From CAIQPO01 sp964648275 (lineage in GTDB: Bacteria; Patescibacteriota; Microgenomatia; UBA1400; MFAQ01): 59,346 nucleotides of DNA. The stretch is taken from assembly GCA_964648275.1 (NCBI GenBank), contig CAZYOB010000002.1, positions 1-59,346 of the forward strand, given 5' to 3'. The notes beneath the pieces were generated by a model. That model worked only from the letters and a program-made list of their open reading frames with translations, made no database searches and was not told the DNA's origin. Below are positions 7,553-15,063 of the stretch, piece after piece; positions within the stretch are counted from its first letter, which is position 1, and each line of letters opens with the position of its first letter. A program made the translations under genes and the position numbers.

Positions 7553-8059
7553 ATGGTTTTATGGGCGGTCAAGGTATTAACACCATTTTGGGTGGCAATG
7601 TACATTATCTTATTAAGAGGTGTAAGCGGATTAATTTTCGTACCACTAGTGTTGTACTTGGGGATTTGGGGAGCGGCACTGGTGGCTATACTCATCTATG
7701 GAATTTGGGGAACTATATTCTATTTGTTATTGTTACAGGCAAAGTCATTTGACAAGGTTAACGAATACATTATTCGCCTTCTCGAGAAGAAAGACTGGAA
7801 AATCTTTGTCTGGTTAAGAAAAAAGCTGGAGAACCGTAATGGATTGCAGATATCTTCGGGTTGGATCGCCCTGGTCTTTGTGATTGAGAGTCCGTTGACC
7901 GGAGTTCCACTAATTCGGATGAAGTATCCACGAAAAATATGGTGGCTGGGTATAATTTGGGTGTGGATTGGTGCCTTGATAGAGGTAACCACATGGTTTG
8001 TCCCCCTATATGGAGGTGGAATGGAGATATTTAAGATGATCGTCGCCTTTGTAACGTAG
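7553..8059 (+). CDS. hypothetical membrane protein
   Basis: 168 aa. It has three or four hydrophobic segments, near residues 8-30, 35-60, 105-120 and 130-150, around a basic central loop (residues 66-95). It is not firmly recognised. A clear GGAGGTG site lies a few bases before the ATG. A terminator follows six bases after the stop. It starts 38 bases after the DUF5665-like gene, so the two may share a transcript. Confidence 0.55.
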   Translation: MVLWAVKVLTPFWVAMYIILLRGVSGLIFVPLVLYLGIWGAALVAILIYGIWGTIFYLLLLQAKSFDKVNEYIIRLLEKKDWKIFVWLRKKLENRNGLQISSGWIALVFVIESPLTGVPLIRMKYPRKIWWLGIIWVWIGALIEVTTWFVPLYGGGMEIFKMIVAFVT

Positions 8060-8065
8060 AGCTAC

Positions 8066-8092
8066 ATCCAGGGTAACCCCCTGGATTTTTTT
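8066..8092 (+). terminator. rho-independent terminator
   Basis: The 8-bp stem ATCCAGGG/CCCTGGAT with a 5-base loop is followed by a run of seven T. It ends the membrane-protein transcript; its T tract runs up to the stop codon of the convergent methyltransferase gene. Confidence 0.9.
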
Positions 8093-8744
8093 ATCTTGCT
8101 AAAAGTTCGATCACGTGATCGTGTACTGGAACAATCTTGGTCCTCATGAAGTCGGAGTAAAGTTGTTCCTGGTATTCTTTGACATAGTCGACCTCAAACC
8201 CAGCCTGTGACAGATGATTTACGATCGATTCTGGAGTGTGGAAATACCGCTGGCCCCATGGCTCTTGTGTAAATTTTGTCTCAGGATCGTAGGGATAGTC
8301 CTTGCCTTCAATGTTTTTGACCGACCTGACAACGATGAATAATTGACCTCCAGGTTTAAGCGAGTGCCTGAAATTTTGAAGGACTGAGTCCAGTTCGGAA
8401 GTGGATAAATAATGAAGGACTAACCGGGCATAGATAAAGTCAAAATTACTTTCTCCGTAAGGAAATTCGTTTCTTAGATCTTCAAGCCGACTGTCGATTG
8501 CTTCATTCAACCCTAATTCCATGATGTTTTCCTGGGCATTTGCCAGACCCTTGGTGTCGATGGTCGTGGCCACAACTTTTCTTGCAGGATTTTCCAGAGC
8601 GATCCTAATTTCGGCGAATCCTCCCGAGCTAATTCCGGGACAGAATATGGAAAGGTCTGTCGGACGGATCAAGGAAAGACCACTCTCTTCGCTCATGGAG
8701 GGTTTGGCGCCCAGTTCTGTTAGGGCTTGCTCTACTCTCAACAT
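8091..8744 (-). CDS. class I SAM-dependent methyltransferase
   Basis: 217 aa, Methyltransf_11/25-like. The SAM-binding motif I is degenerate: SIFCPGISSGGFAE near residues 34-47 replaces the usual GxGxG. The acidic residue after strand 2 is present (TTIDTKGL), as are motif II/III (FDFIYARLVLHYL) and the post-motif LKPGGQLFIVV. The region after it (FHTPESIVNHLSQAGF) is the usual C-terminal helix. Substrate unknown. A TATGCT box lies six bases before the ATG. It is single and convergent with the gene before it. Confidence 0.75.
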   Translation of the reverse strand: MLRVEQALTELGAKPSMSEESGLSLIRPTDLSIFCPGISSGGFAEIRIALENPARKVVATTIDTKGLANAQENIMELGLNEAIDSRLEDLRNEFPYGESNFDFIYARLVLHYLSTSELDSVLQNFRHSLKPGGQLFIVVRSVKNIEGKDYPYDPETKFTQEPWGQRYFHTPESIVNHLSQAGFEVDYVKEYQEQLYSDFMRTKIVPVHDHVIELLAR

Positions 8745-8817
8745 GTTCAGAGCATATCACAGTGAAATTTTGAAGTTAAAATCACATCTCAAGGACATTT
8801 TATTATAGGCTTGAGTA

Positions 8818-8826
8818 TGATATACT
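8818..8826 (+). promoter_or_regulatory. extended -10 promoter of the leader-ORF transcript
   Basis: TGATATACT, an extended -10 element, lies about 47 bases before the first ATG of the next transcript, leaving a leader of about 40 bases that carries a GGGAGGTG ribosome-binding site. This differs from the leaderless pattern of most neighbours. Confidence 0.5.
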
Positions 8827-8872
8827 ACCAGCACAAATACTTTAATAATTCAGCTTTATGGGAGGTGTGTAA

Positions 8873-8980
8873 ATGCAGTGGTCAGAATTAAACGGCATTT
8901 GCGCGTACCTGACAACTTATCGAGTTAATCGCGCATTATTGGATACTTGTCTGAGATCGATCCAAAGGAGATTGACATGA
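8873..8980 (+). CDS. 35-aa leader ORF, translationally coupled
   Basis: A short ORF of 35 codons starting MQWSELNGIC and ending QRRLT. The very good GGGAGGTG site sits five to six bases before its ATG. Its TGA stop overlaps the ATG of the next gene (ATGA at 8977-8980). The next gene's own site (AAAGGAG) lies inside this ORF. The arrangement predicts that translating the leader opens or feeds initiation at the next gene. The peptide has no recognised motif. Confidence 0.55.
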   Translation: MQWSELNGICAYLTTYRVNRALLDTCLRSIQRRLT

Positions 8981-9369
8981 AACTATTGATTGCAGTTTCC
9001 GATATTACGAGTGATCCCGTCGGTGCCGAGTTGGAAAACATCGGTTACTCACTTGGGGTGATGAATATGCGAGATGTTTTGCTCCTCATTGAGCCTTGGA
9101 TAGCCGCCGATGGGCAAAGTGCAATGTTCTCTATCACTCCCGAAAATGCTTTCGAGATGACTAGGCTTTTCTATGCTCTGGCAGTAATAAACCTCGCTTG
9201 CTTCATGCTTGAGGAGTTCTCCATCCCTTCCATGGAAACGGGTATGGCCCAAAGGATGAAACGAATTCATCCTCAGGCAGAACACGAAAAGATGATGAAT
9301 AATTATCTCTTTCAAGTGGGGAGAATCACAAGTCAATATGGTCTCTCAAGATATTCAGCCGGCAGTTAA
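8977..9369 (+). CDS. hypothetical protein downstream of leader ORF
   Basis: 130 aa, not recognised. The start at 8977 is preferred over a TTG ten codons upstream because AAAGGAG lies five to seven bases before it and the ATG overlaps the leader ORF stop. The protein is methionine-rich, helical and soluble, with a mildly hydrophobic stretch (ALAVINLACFML). The stop codon lies inside the loop of its own terminator hairpin. Confidence 0.55.
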   Translation: MKLLIAVSDITSDPVGAELENIGYSLGVMNMRDVLLLIEPWIAADGQSAMFSITPENAFEMTRLFYALAVINLACFMLEEFSIPSMETGMAQRMKRIHPQAEHEKMMNNYLFQVGRITSQYGLSRYSAGS

Positions 9370-9382
9370 TGCCGGCTTTTTT
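9357..9382 (+). terminator. rho-independent terminator overlapping a stop codon
   Basis: Stem AGCCGGCA/TGCCGGCT with loop GTTAA, followed by TTTTTT. The TAA of the preceding gene is in the loop, so a ribosome at the stop codon would cover the hairpin. Confidence 0.9.
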
Positions 9383-9406
9383 GTTGGCTGAACTAGGTAG
9401 ATGAGC

Positions 9407-11233
9407 TTAATAAGTATTGGCCAGCTCTTGACGGTGGCGTCTGCGCTCGACGTTGGTAAGATATTTTTTTCTTAGCCTAAGGTTTTTTGGAGTGATCTCC
9501 AGTAGCTCGTCCGACTCAAGGAAGTCGAGACACTGTTCAAGGGAGTACTTTAAAGCAGGAACCAGCTGAATGACTCCGTCGGATGACTTTGAACGCATAT
9601 TGGTCAACTGCTTTCCCTTAGTAGCGTTGATCTCAATATCCTCCGCTTTAGAGTTGATACCCACGATCTGACCCTCGTAGATGGTTTCACCTGGTTCGAT
9701 GAAGGTGACACCACGTTCCTGGGCAGCCTGAAGGCCGTAGGAAAGGGCTTCACCTGAGTCAGTGGCTATGAGGACGCCACGACGCATTTTAGGGAGTGTC
9801 GGGCCAACAGGTTCAAAATCTATGAACTGGCTGTTAAAGACGACGGTGCCCTTGGTCGCAGTAAGAAGCAAGGAGCGAAGACCAAGTATCGCTCTGGTAG
9901 GCATGCGATAGACAAATTCCATTTCCGTGTCGCTGATTGGTTCCATGCGAACCAGTGAGCCCAGACGCTTACCCATTTCCTGCGTAATCGTGCCCAAGTG
10001 ATCCTGAGGTGCAACGATATTAACCTCTTCAAAAGGTTCACATTTTTGACCATCAATGGTCTTGTATATAACTTCGGGCTTACCGACTTCGACCTCATAA
10101 CCTTCACGTCTTAATGTTTCGAGTAATACAGAAAGGTGGAGCTCACCTTTTCCGGACACTTCGTACTTTCCACTCTCCAGTTTCCTTAGTTTAAGTGAAA
10201 GATTGGTCTCCAGTTCATGAGCAAGTCTTTCTTCGATCTGTCTGGCTGTAGTGAATTCTCCCTCTCTTCCCGAGAGTGGCGAGGTATTGGGACCAACGGT
10301 GACATGAAGGGTGGGTTCGGTGATCTTGGCTGATGGGAGTGGTTCCGTGTCTCCCAAAGTAGACAAGGTTTGTCCGATTTTGACATCAGAGACTCCGGTG
10401 AGAGAGACAATGTCTCCTGCGTAAGCCTCTTTAGTCTCCGAACGGCCAAGGCCTTCGGAAATAAAGACCTTTTCGATCTGCGCAGCCTTGTTCTGTTCCC
10501 CGAGAATCAGAATTTTCTGAGCAGGTTTGACGCTACCTCGGAATATTTTTCCGACAACAATTTTTCCCATGTGAGGGTTATAGTCCAGAGAGGAGACAAG
10601 CATCTTAAAAGTTCCTTCTTGAGAGTTGGTGGGTGCGGGTATGTACCTAAGAATTTCATCCAGAAGCGGAATCACATTTCCCTCTTGGTTGAAGTCGGTA
10701 GGAGGAGAGGCAAAAACCTTTCCTGAACGGCTAACAGAGTAGAGAGTTGGAAAATCAAGCTGAGCATCTTGCGTGGCTAGCTCAAGAAACAAATTACCTA
10801 TTTTTGATACGGTCTGGGCAATGTTTGCATTAGGCTTGTCAATCTTATTGATGACGACTATGACCTTGAGGTCAAGCTCAAAAGCTTTTTTCAGAACGAA
10901 TCTGGTTTGAGGCATGGGACCTTCTTGGGCGTCAACTATGAGTAGTGCACCATCGGCCATGCCAAGGGTACGCTCAACTTCGCCTGAGAAGTCCGAGTGA
11001 CCTGGTGTGTCGATGATGTTAATTTTGGTTCCTTTGTAGTTAATGGAGATGTTTTTAGCCAGGATAGTGATACCTCTTTCTCTTTCCAGCACGTTGCTGT
11101 CCAAAAGAGTGGTCTGATTCATTTCATCTTCGTTATCGCGAAAGATATGTGACTGCTTGATAAAAGCGTCAATTAATGTGGTCTTGCCGTGGTCAACGTG
11201 AGCGATTACGGCTATGTTTCTGATATTTTGCAT
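9407..11233 (-). CDS. typA: ribosome-associated GTPase TypA/BipA
   Basis: 608 aa, full length for the family. The translation-factor GTPase domain shows G1 AHVDHGKT (11-18), G2 RGIT (53-56), G3 DTPGH (75-79) and G4 NKID (129-132). Domain II, an EF-G-like domain and the BipA-specific C-terminal domain (with MRSKSSDG) follow. It binds the 70S ribosome and supports 50S assembly and stress growth, notably in the cold. Start at the ATG giving MQNIRN. A TATAAT element inside a 15-base palindrome lies about 55 bases upstream, so this gene has a real leader, which can fold a GGCGGTTT/AAACTGCC hairpin. Confidence 0.97.
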   Translation of the reverse strand: MQNIRNIAVIAHVDHGKTTLIDAFIKQSHIFRDNEDEMNQTTLLDSNVLERERGITILAKNISINYKGTKINIIDTPGHSDFSGEVERTLGMADGALLIVDAQEGPMPQTRFVLKKAFELDLKVIVVINKIDKPNANIAQTVSKIGNLFLELATQDAQLDFPTLYSVSRSGKVFASPPTDFNQEGNVIPLLDEILRYIPAPTNSQEGTFKMLVSSLDYNPHMGKIVVGKIFRGSVKPAQKILILGEQNKAAQIEKVFISEGLGRSETKEAYAGDIVSLTGVSDVKIGQTLSTLGDTEPLPSAKITEPTLHVTVGPNTSPLSGREGEFTTARQIEERLAHELETNLSLKLRKLESGKYEVSGKGELHLSVLLETLRREGYEVEVGKPEVIYKTIDGQKCEPFEEVNIVAPQDHLGTITQEMGKRLGSLVRMEPISDTEMEFVYRMPTRAILGLRSLLLTATKGTVVFNSQFIDFEPVGPTLPKMRRGVLIATDSGEALSYGLQAAQERGVTFIEPGETIYEGQIVGINSKAEDIEINATKGKQLTNMRSKSSDGVIQLVPALKYSLEQCLDFLESDELLEITPKNLRLRKKYLTNVERRRHRQELANTY

Positions 11234-11280
11234 ATTTTTGGCAAATGGGCAGTTTAAAAAACCGCCTTGAAGCGATTAGT

Positions 11281-11295
11281 GGGTATATTATACCC
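11281..11295 (-). promoter_or_regulatory. typA promoter inside a 15-bp palindrome
   Basis: The plus strand reads GGGTATATTATACCC, two 7-base arms around one base. On the minus strand the centre supplies TATAAT (11287-11292). The symmetry suggests an operator overlapping the -10, although AT-rich symmetry can arise by chance. Confidence 0.4.
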
Positions 11296-11312
11296 TATAT
11301 AAAGAGGTTTGG

Positions 11313-11771
11313 CTACTTGTCGAGCTTGCCTGAAATTTTAACTAGTCGGGCGTCGAATACGATCTGACGAACCTCTCCATCCTCACTTTCGATCTGATCG
11401 GTATCGGCAATTTTTTGATATTGCTGAAGATATTGGGAAAGTGCCATTCTGAGCTCTTTAACCTCAGTACGCATATCTTTGATTTTTTGATTGAGTGAGG
11501 CGTTCGAAGGTACTTTAAGAATGTTTTGTTTTGCCTCTGATTTTTTCTTGGTCATTTCCTTGATCTGATCAGAAATCTCTTTATACGAAGTGTCATTGTT
11601 GAGAATGTCGGTAAGCATTTCCGAGTGCTTGGCCAGTTCAACCCTGACCGAGTCTATATGAGAAACGTGGGTTTTGATAAGATTCTCGAGGGTAAAGAGG
11701 TCTTTTACTTGTTTAGTAGCAGTAGAGAGGGCGGTTTGCTCCGCGGTAACCTGATCTTGTTGGTCGTCCAT
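11313..11771 (-). CDS. hypothetical coiled-coil protein
   Basis: 152 aa, highly charged, with heptad-like helical stretches (about residues 15-60 and 62-118) and a short non-helical C-terminal segment (VRQIVFDARLVKISGKL). No cysteine, signal peptide or membrane segment; family not recognised. It lies between a hypothetical gene and typA on the same strand, with about 80 bases to typA holding typA's own promoter. Confidence 0.5.
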   Translation of the reverse strand: MDDQQDQVTAEQTALSTATKQVKDLFTLENLIKTHVSHIDSVRVELAKHSEMLTDILNNDTSYKEISDQIKEMTKKKSEAKQNILKVPSNASLNQKIKDMRTEVKELRMALSQYLQQYQKIADTDQIESEDGEVRQIVFDARLVKISGKLDK

Positions 11772-11815
11772 AGAATTATTAGGGATGTAACTTAATTAAT
11801 ATACCAGTTCTGGAA

Positions 11816-12754
11816 CTATTTTTGTGCTTCAACTAGTTTGTTGATTTCGTCTAGAAAGAAATCAGTGATGGCACCTATATCTTCATTGCTGAAACAGGCT
11901 TTCTTCAGTAGTCCTTGAGATTCCATTTCCTGGAGATCCCGACTGAATCGGTCCGTCTGTTCATTATTCATGGCATATTTCGTTCCAAAGCTTCTGCCAA
12001 TAGAGTTAGGGGTAATTTGTGTGTTGCGGGGAACAGTAATGGATTGCTTGTACTTATCGGAGAGTCTGATGGCATGACCTCCGATACCCAGTCCATCCAG
12101 GCCGTGTTTTGAGGAATCTTCAAGGGAATTGATCTTATCAAGGATTATATTTATTGCTCTGCGAAACCCCATATCACTCAGCTGATGACGGGTTCGCCCA
12201 TCAAGATGTGTTTTGGCTTCGATCGAGGTTTCAATAATGTATGAGTCGCCTTCAAACCTGATACTGAACAAATCTGGATTGCTGAGGCTGTCCATGTCAT
12301 CAAAGCCAAATCTTCCTGGATTTTGCATCAAACCGAGTATAGTCTCCCCTACCCGCTGTTTATCTTCAGTTTCTTCCTCCGGCCGTATGGTTTCGGGGAA
12401 GAGATCATAGAGTTGATCCTCTGCTTCCAAAAGTCTCTCGAAGACTTCTCCTTTTAACATCAATTTCTCATTGAATTCATGCCACTGTTCATTGTGAGCT
12501 GCTTGAAGATGCCCATGTAATTCTTCAATTATATTCGGGCTTAGTTGATGTAGGATGCGACGTTGCCTACGGATTAGTTCTTTGTCCTGTCCGTATTCGG
12601 GATCTCGGGCATTCACATCACGTAAATTAACATCTACCAGACGATCCATAAGGCCGCCAAACTTCCTTCTCTCTAATATTCCTGATTTGACTGGAGGCTT
12701 GTCCCATAAATTTTTTTGGGTGATTGCTTGCTCAGGTGTAAAAGGCTCTGCCAT
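11816..12754 (-). CDS. hypothetical soluble protein
   Basis: 312 aa, charged and mostly helical, not recognised. A TATAGT box lies exactly six bases before the ATG at 12754, so the start is placed there, two codons after a first possible ATG. A segment near residues 165-195 (DSYIIETSIEAKTHLDGR) may be a beta-hairpin. It stands 44 bases upstream of the coiled-coil gene, so they may be co-transcribed. Confidence 0.5.
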   Translation of the reverse strand: MAEPFTPEQAITQKNLWDKPPVKSGILERRKFGGLMDRLVDVNLRDVNARDPEYGQDKELIRRQRRILHQLSPNIIEELHGHLQAAHNEQWHEFNEKLMLKGEVFERLLEAEDQLYDLFPETIRPEEETEDKQRVGETILGLMQNPGRFGFDDMDSLSNPDLFSIRFEGDSYIIETSIEAKTHLDGRTRHQLSDMGFRRAINIILDKINSLEDSSKHGLDGLGIGGHAIRLSDKYKQSITVPRNTQITPNSIGRSFGTKYAMNNEQTDRFSRDLQEMESQGLLKKACFSNEDIGAITDFFLDEINKLVEAQK

Positions 12755-12782
12755 ACACACACTATATACAAAGGATCATGTG

Positions 12783-13721
12783 TTAGGCAATATCAAGCTT
12801 AGTTTTGAGCTCCTTGAGCATGACCTCGACGAGTTTTGATAGATCGAATTGAGGATTCCAATCCCACTCCTGTCTTGCCTGTGAATCATCGATGGTCTGA
12901 GGCCAGGAATCGGCGATCATTTGACGGTGGTCAGGTGAATAGGTAACTTCCAAAGAGAGATGTTTTTTGATTTCATCCGCCAGTTGCTGGGCTGAGAAGG
13001 AGAGGGCTGTCATGTTGTATGCATGGAAACCACCGACCTTGTCATAGTTGGCATCCATAAGTGCGAGAATGCCGTTTATAGCGTCATCCATATAGACCAT
13101 GGGCAGGACAGTTTCCGGTCTAACAAAACAGTTGTACGTACCGGTTTTCAGTGCCTCGTAGAAGATGGCAACTGCATAGTCTGTAGTACCGCCACCCGGT
13201 TCTTGTTTCCAGCTAATGATACCTGGGAAACGAATACAACGAATATCTACTCCGTATTTAATATGGTAGTAGCGGCAAAGCAGCTCTCCGGCTACCTTGG
13301 TGACTCCATACATGGTAGTAGGTTCCATGATGGTGTGCTGGGGTACGTCCTGTCTGGGAGAACTGGGACCAAATGCAGCAATTGAACTTGGCCAAAAGAC
13401 ATTCATCTTTCTTTCAATCGCAAAATCAAGAACAGATTTAAGACCGGTCATGTTGATATCCCAAGTGACTGATGGATTTTCTTCTCCTCTGGCAGAAAGA
13501 AGTGAGACCAGGTGATAGACGGTGCCGATGTCGTATTTGACCAATATTTCAAGCAGCCGATTTCTGTCCATGATATTGAATCTTTCCAGGATGCCATCGA
13601 AAGATTCCGGGGTGTTGATGTCCATGGCGATAACATTGTCTTTACCGTATTTTTGTTGAAGTGCGGGAACGAGTTCGCTCCCTATCTGTCCAAAAGCACC
13701 AGTGACGAGTATTCGTTTCAT
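12783..13721 (-). CDS. SDR-type L-threonine 3-dehydrogenase-like enzyme
   Basis: 312 aa extended short-chain dehydrogenase. The NAD-binding motif G8-AF-G11-QI-G14 opens the Rossmann fold, and YGVTK (Tyr138, Lys142) with Ser112/Ser113 forms the catalytic set. The segments PGGGTTDYAV and VLPMVYMDDA match the epimerase-like threonine dehydrogenases that oxidise threonine to 2-amino-3-ketobutyrate. No ketobutyrate CoA ligase is nearby, so a UDP-sugar epimerase role cannot be excluded. The start at 13721 fits the fold and has TATAAT seven bases upstream; the longer frame would add 36 unrelated residues. Confidence 0.78.
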   Translation of the reverse strand: MKRILVTGAFGQIGSELVPALQQKYGKDNVIAMDINTPESFDGILERFNIMDRNRLLEILVKYDIGTVYHLVSLLSARGEENPSVTWDINMTGLKSVLDFAIERKMNVFWPSSIAAFGPSSPRQDVPQHTIMEPTTMYGVTKVAGELLCRYYHIKYGVDIRCIRFPGIISWKQEPGGGTTDYAVAIFYEALKTGTYNCFVRPETVLPMVYMDDAINGILALMDANYDKVGGFHAYNMTALSFSAQQLADEIKKHLSLEVTYSPDHRQMIADSWPQTIDDSQARQEWDWNPQFDLSKLVEVMLKELKTKLDIA

Positions 13722-13800
13722 AAGATTCATTATAGAAGAATTTGGAGGTAATGGAAAATGCCAATTAATACTGATATGATGAATTAATTCATACAAAAAT

Positions 13801-15027
13801 ATGGCTAATATAAAGCATTTTCGTATCATTAATGGAAGTGGTGCTCATTACTTTATTGTCGCCTTATCAGTACTTATGGTCCTTGCCGGAGGAGTCTATT
13901 TTTATAAGTTATACGACTCTTATCGAGGAATTAGGACCAGTTTATCAACTACTGAAACCGAGAGAGATAATCTGGAAAAAAATCTAGATGAGTTAATGAA
14001 TAAGTATGATGTGCTGACTAAAGACTTTGAGGATTTAAAAAACGAAGATCAGGTTAAGGTCAATCGAGAGTTAAGGGCTGAGATGGCTAATTTACAGAAA
14101 GGATTTGAAAGGGCAAGATCTGTTTACACTGACTTGTTAAATTTTAGGGACAGGGGTGGAAAAACGTATGCAATGGAAGTCCAGCTAGCAACAGCAATAA
14201 ATCAGCTTTCCGATAGAAAATATGCCGAGGCAGTTACGACCTTGGACAAGATAGCAGCTTCTCTTCAGGCTGAACAAGCTAAGACGGTTGCGGCAGTGAC
14301 CATTCCTGCTAATGTACCCGTGGTCAACACTCCCCCATCATCCGGGTATTCACGTCAGCAAGTAGCTACCAGTATAGGAAACTATTTGGTGAGTATGGTT
14401 GCCGGAGATCTTTCGAATACAAAAATCATTGTTGATACCGCATCAGACTCTACCTGCGCCAATGACTGTCCGGTTTTACCCCTGGCTACATATGTTTCCA
14501 GGAGTGGGGCTTATGCGGGGATAAATGGTTCATATTTTTGCCCAGCAACGTATCCTGACTGTGCGAGTAAGAAAAACTCGTTTGATTTGTTGGTGATGAA
14601 TAAGAATAAGGTTTATTTTAATTCGGATAATAATGTTTACAGTAATAATCCGGGAGTAATCTTTGGCGGTGGATATATTAGATTCGTTTCGGCGGTGTCT
14701 CAATGGGGAAGGGATACAGGTATCGACAGCATGATTAGTAACTATCCATTGTTGGTTTCCGGAGGTAACATTTCTTTCGGTGGGGATACAGACCCAAAGA
14801 AAGGGTCAAAGGGAAACAGAAGTTTTGTTGCCAATAAAGGTAGTCAAGTATTTATCGGAGTGGTTCATAGTGCGACAGTGGCCGAAGGAGCTGTGGTCTT
14901 GAAGACTTTGGGTATGGAAAACGCACTGAATTTAGATAACGGTGGATCAACGGCTTTATGGTCGGGAGGTTACAAGGTGGGACCAGGGAGGGATTTACCC
15001 AACGTAGTTTTATTTGTAAGGAAATAA
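13801..15027 (+). CDS. membrane-anchored protein with phosphodiester glycosidase (NAGPA) domain
   Basis: 408 aa. A short cytoplasmic tail, one membrane segment (about 16-36) and a coiled coil (about 42-115) lead to an external domain from about residue 195 to the end. That domain carries the NAGPA/DUF2233 (PF09992) hallmarks: NGSYF, the FDLLVMNKNKVYF strand and the signature NLDNGGSTALW close to the C-terminus. Family members cleave GlcNAc-phosphodiesters or exopolysaccharide bonds. Four cysteines near 216-255 (STCANDC, YFCPATYPDC) may form disulfides. It directly precedes the pilus operon on the same strand but that operon has its own -10 box, so a functional link is only suggestive. Confidence 0.8.
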   Translation: MANIKHFRIINGSGAHYFIVALSVLMVLAGGVYFYKLYDSYRGIRTSLSTTETERDNLEKNLDELMNKYDVLTKDFEDLKNEDQVKVNRELRAEMANLQKGFERARSVYTDLLNFRDRGGKTYAMEVQLATAINQLSDRKYAEAVTTLDKIAASLQAEQAKTVAAVTIPANVPVVNTPPSSGYSRQQVATSIGNYLVSMVAGDLSNTKIIVDTASDSTCANDCPVLPLATYVSRSGAYAGINGSYFCPATYPDCASKKNSFDLLVMNKNKVYFNSDNNVYSNNPGVIFGGGYIRFVSAVSQWGRDTGIDSMISNYPLLVSGGNISFGGDTDPKKGSKGNRSFVANKGSQVFIGVVHSATVAEGAVVLKTLGMENALNLDNGGSTALWSGGYKVGPGRDLPNVVLFVRK

Positions 15028-15051
15028 ACATTGTGATGTCTTAATATGTAG

Positions 15052-15057
15052 TAATAT
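15052..15057 (+). promoter_or_regulatory. -10 box of the type IV pilus operon (leaderless)
   Basis: TAATAT six bases before the pilB ATG. A possible -35 (TTGTGA, 15031-15036) has a short 15-base spacer. No ribosome-binding site precedes pilB, which agrees with a leaderless first cistron. Confidence 0.45.
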
Positions 15058-15063
15058 TTACAT

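Noticed and set aside
8947..8976. Longer TTG start for the 140-aa frame at 8947
   Set aside because: The ATG at 8977 has a well-placed AAAGGAG and overlaps the leader ORF stop. The TTG has no such support.
12783..13829. 36-residue N-terminal extension of the SDR enzyme
   Set aside because: The Rossmann fold starts at the ATG at 13721, with TATAAT seven bases upstream; the extension would run through the region upstream of the divergent gene.
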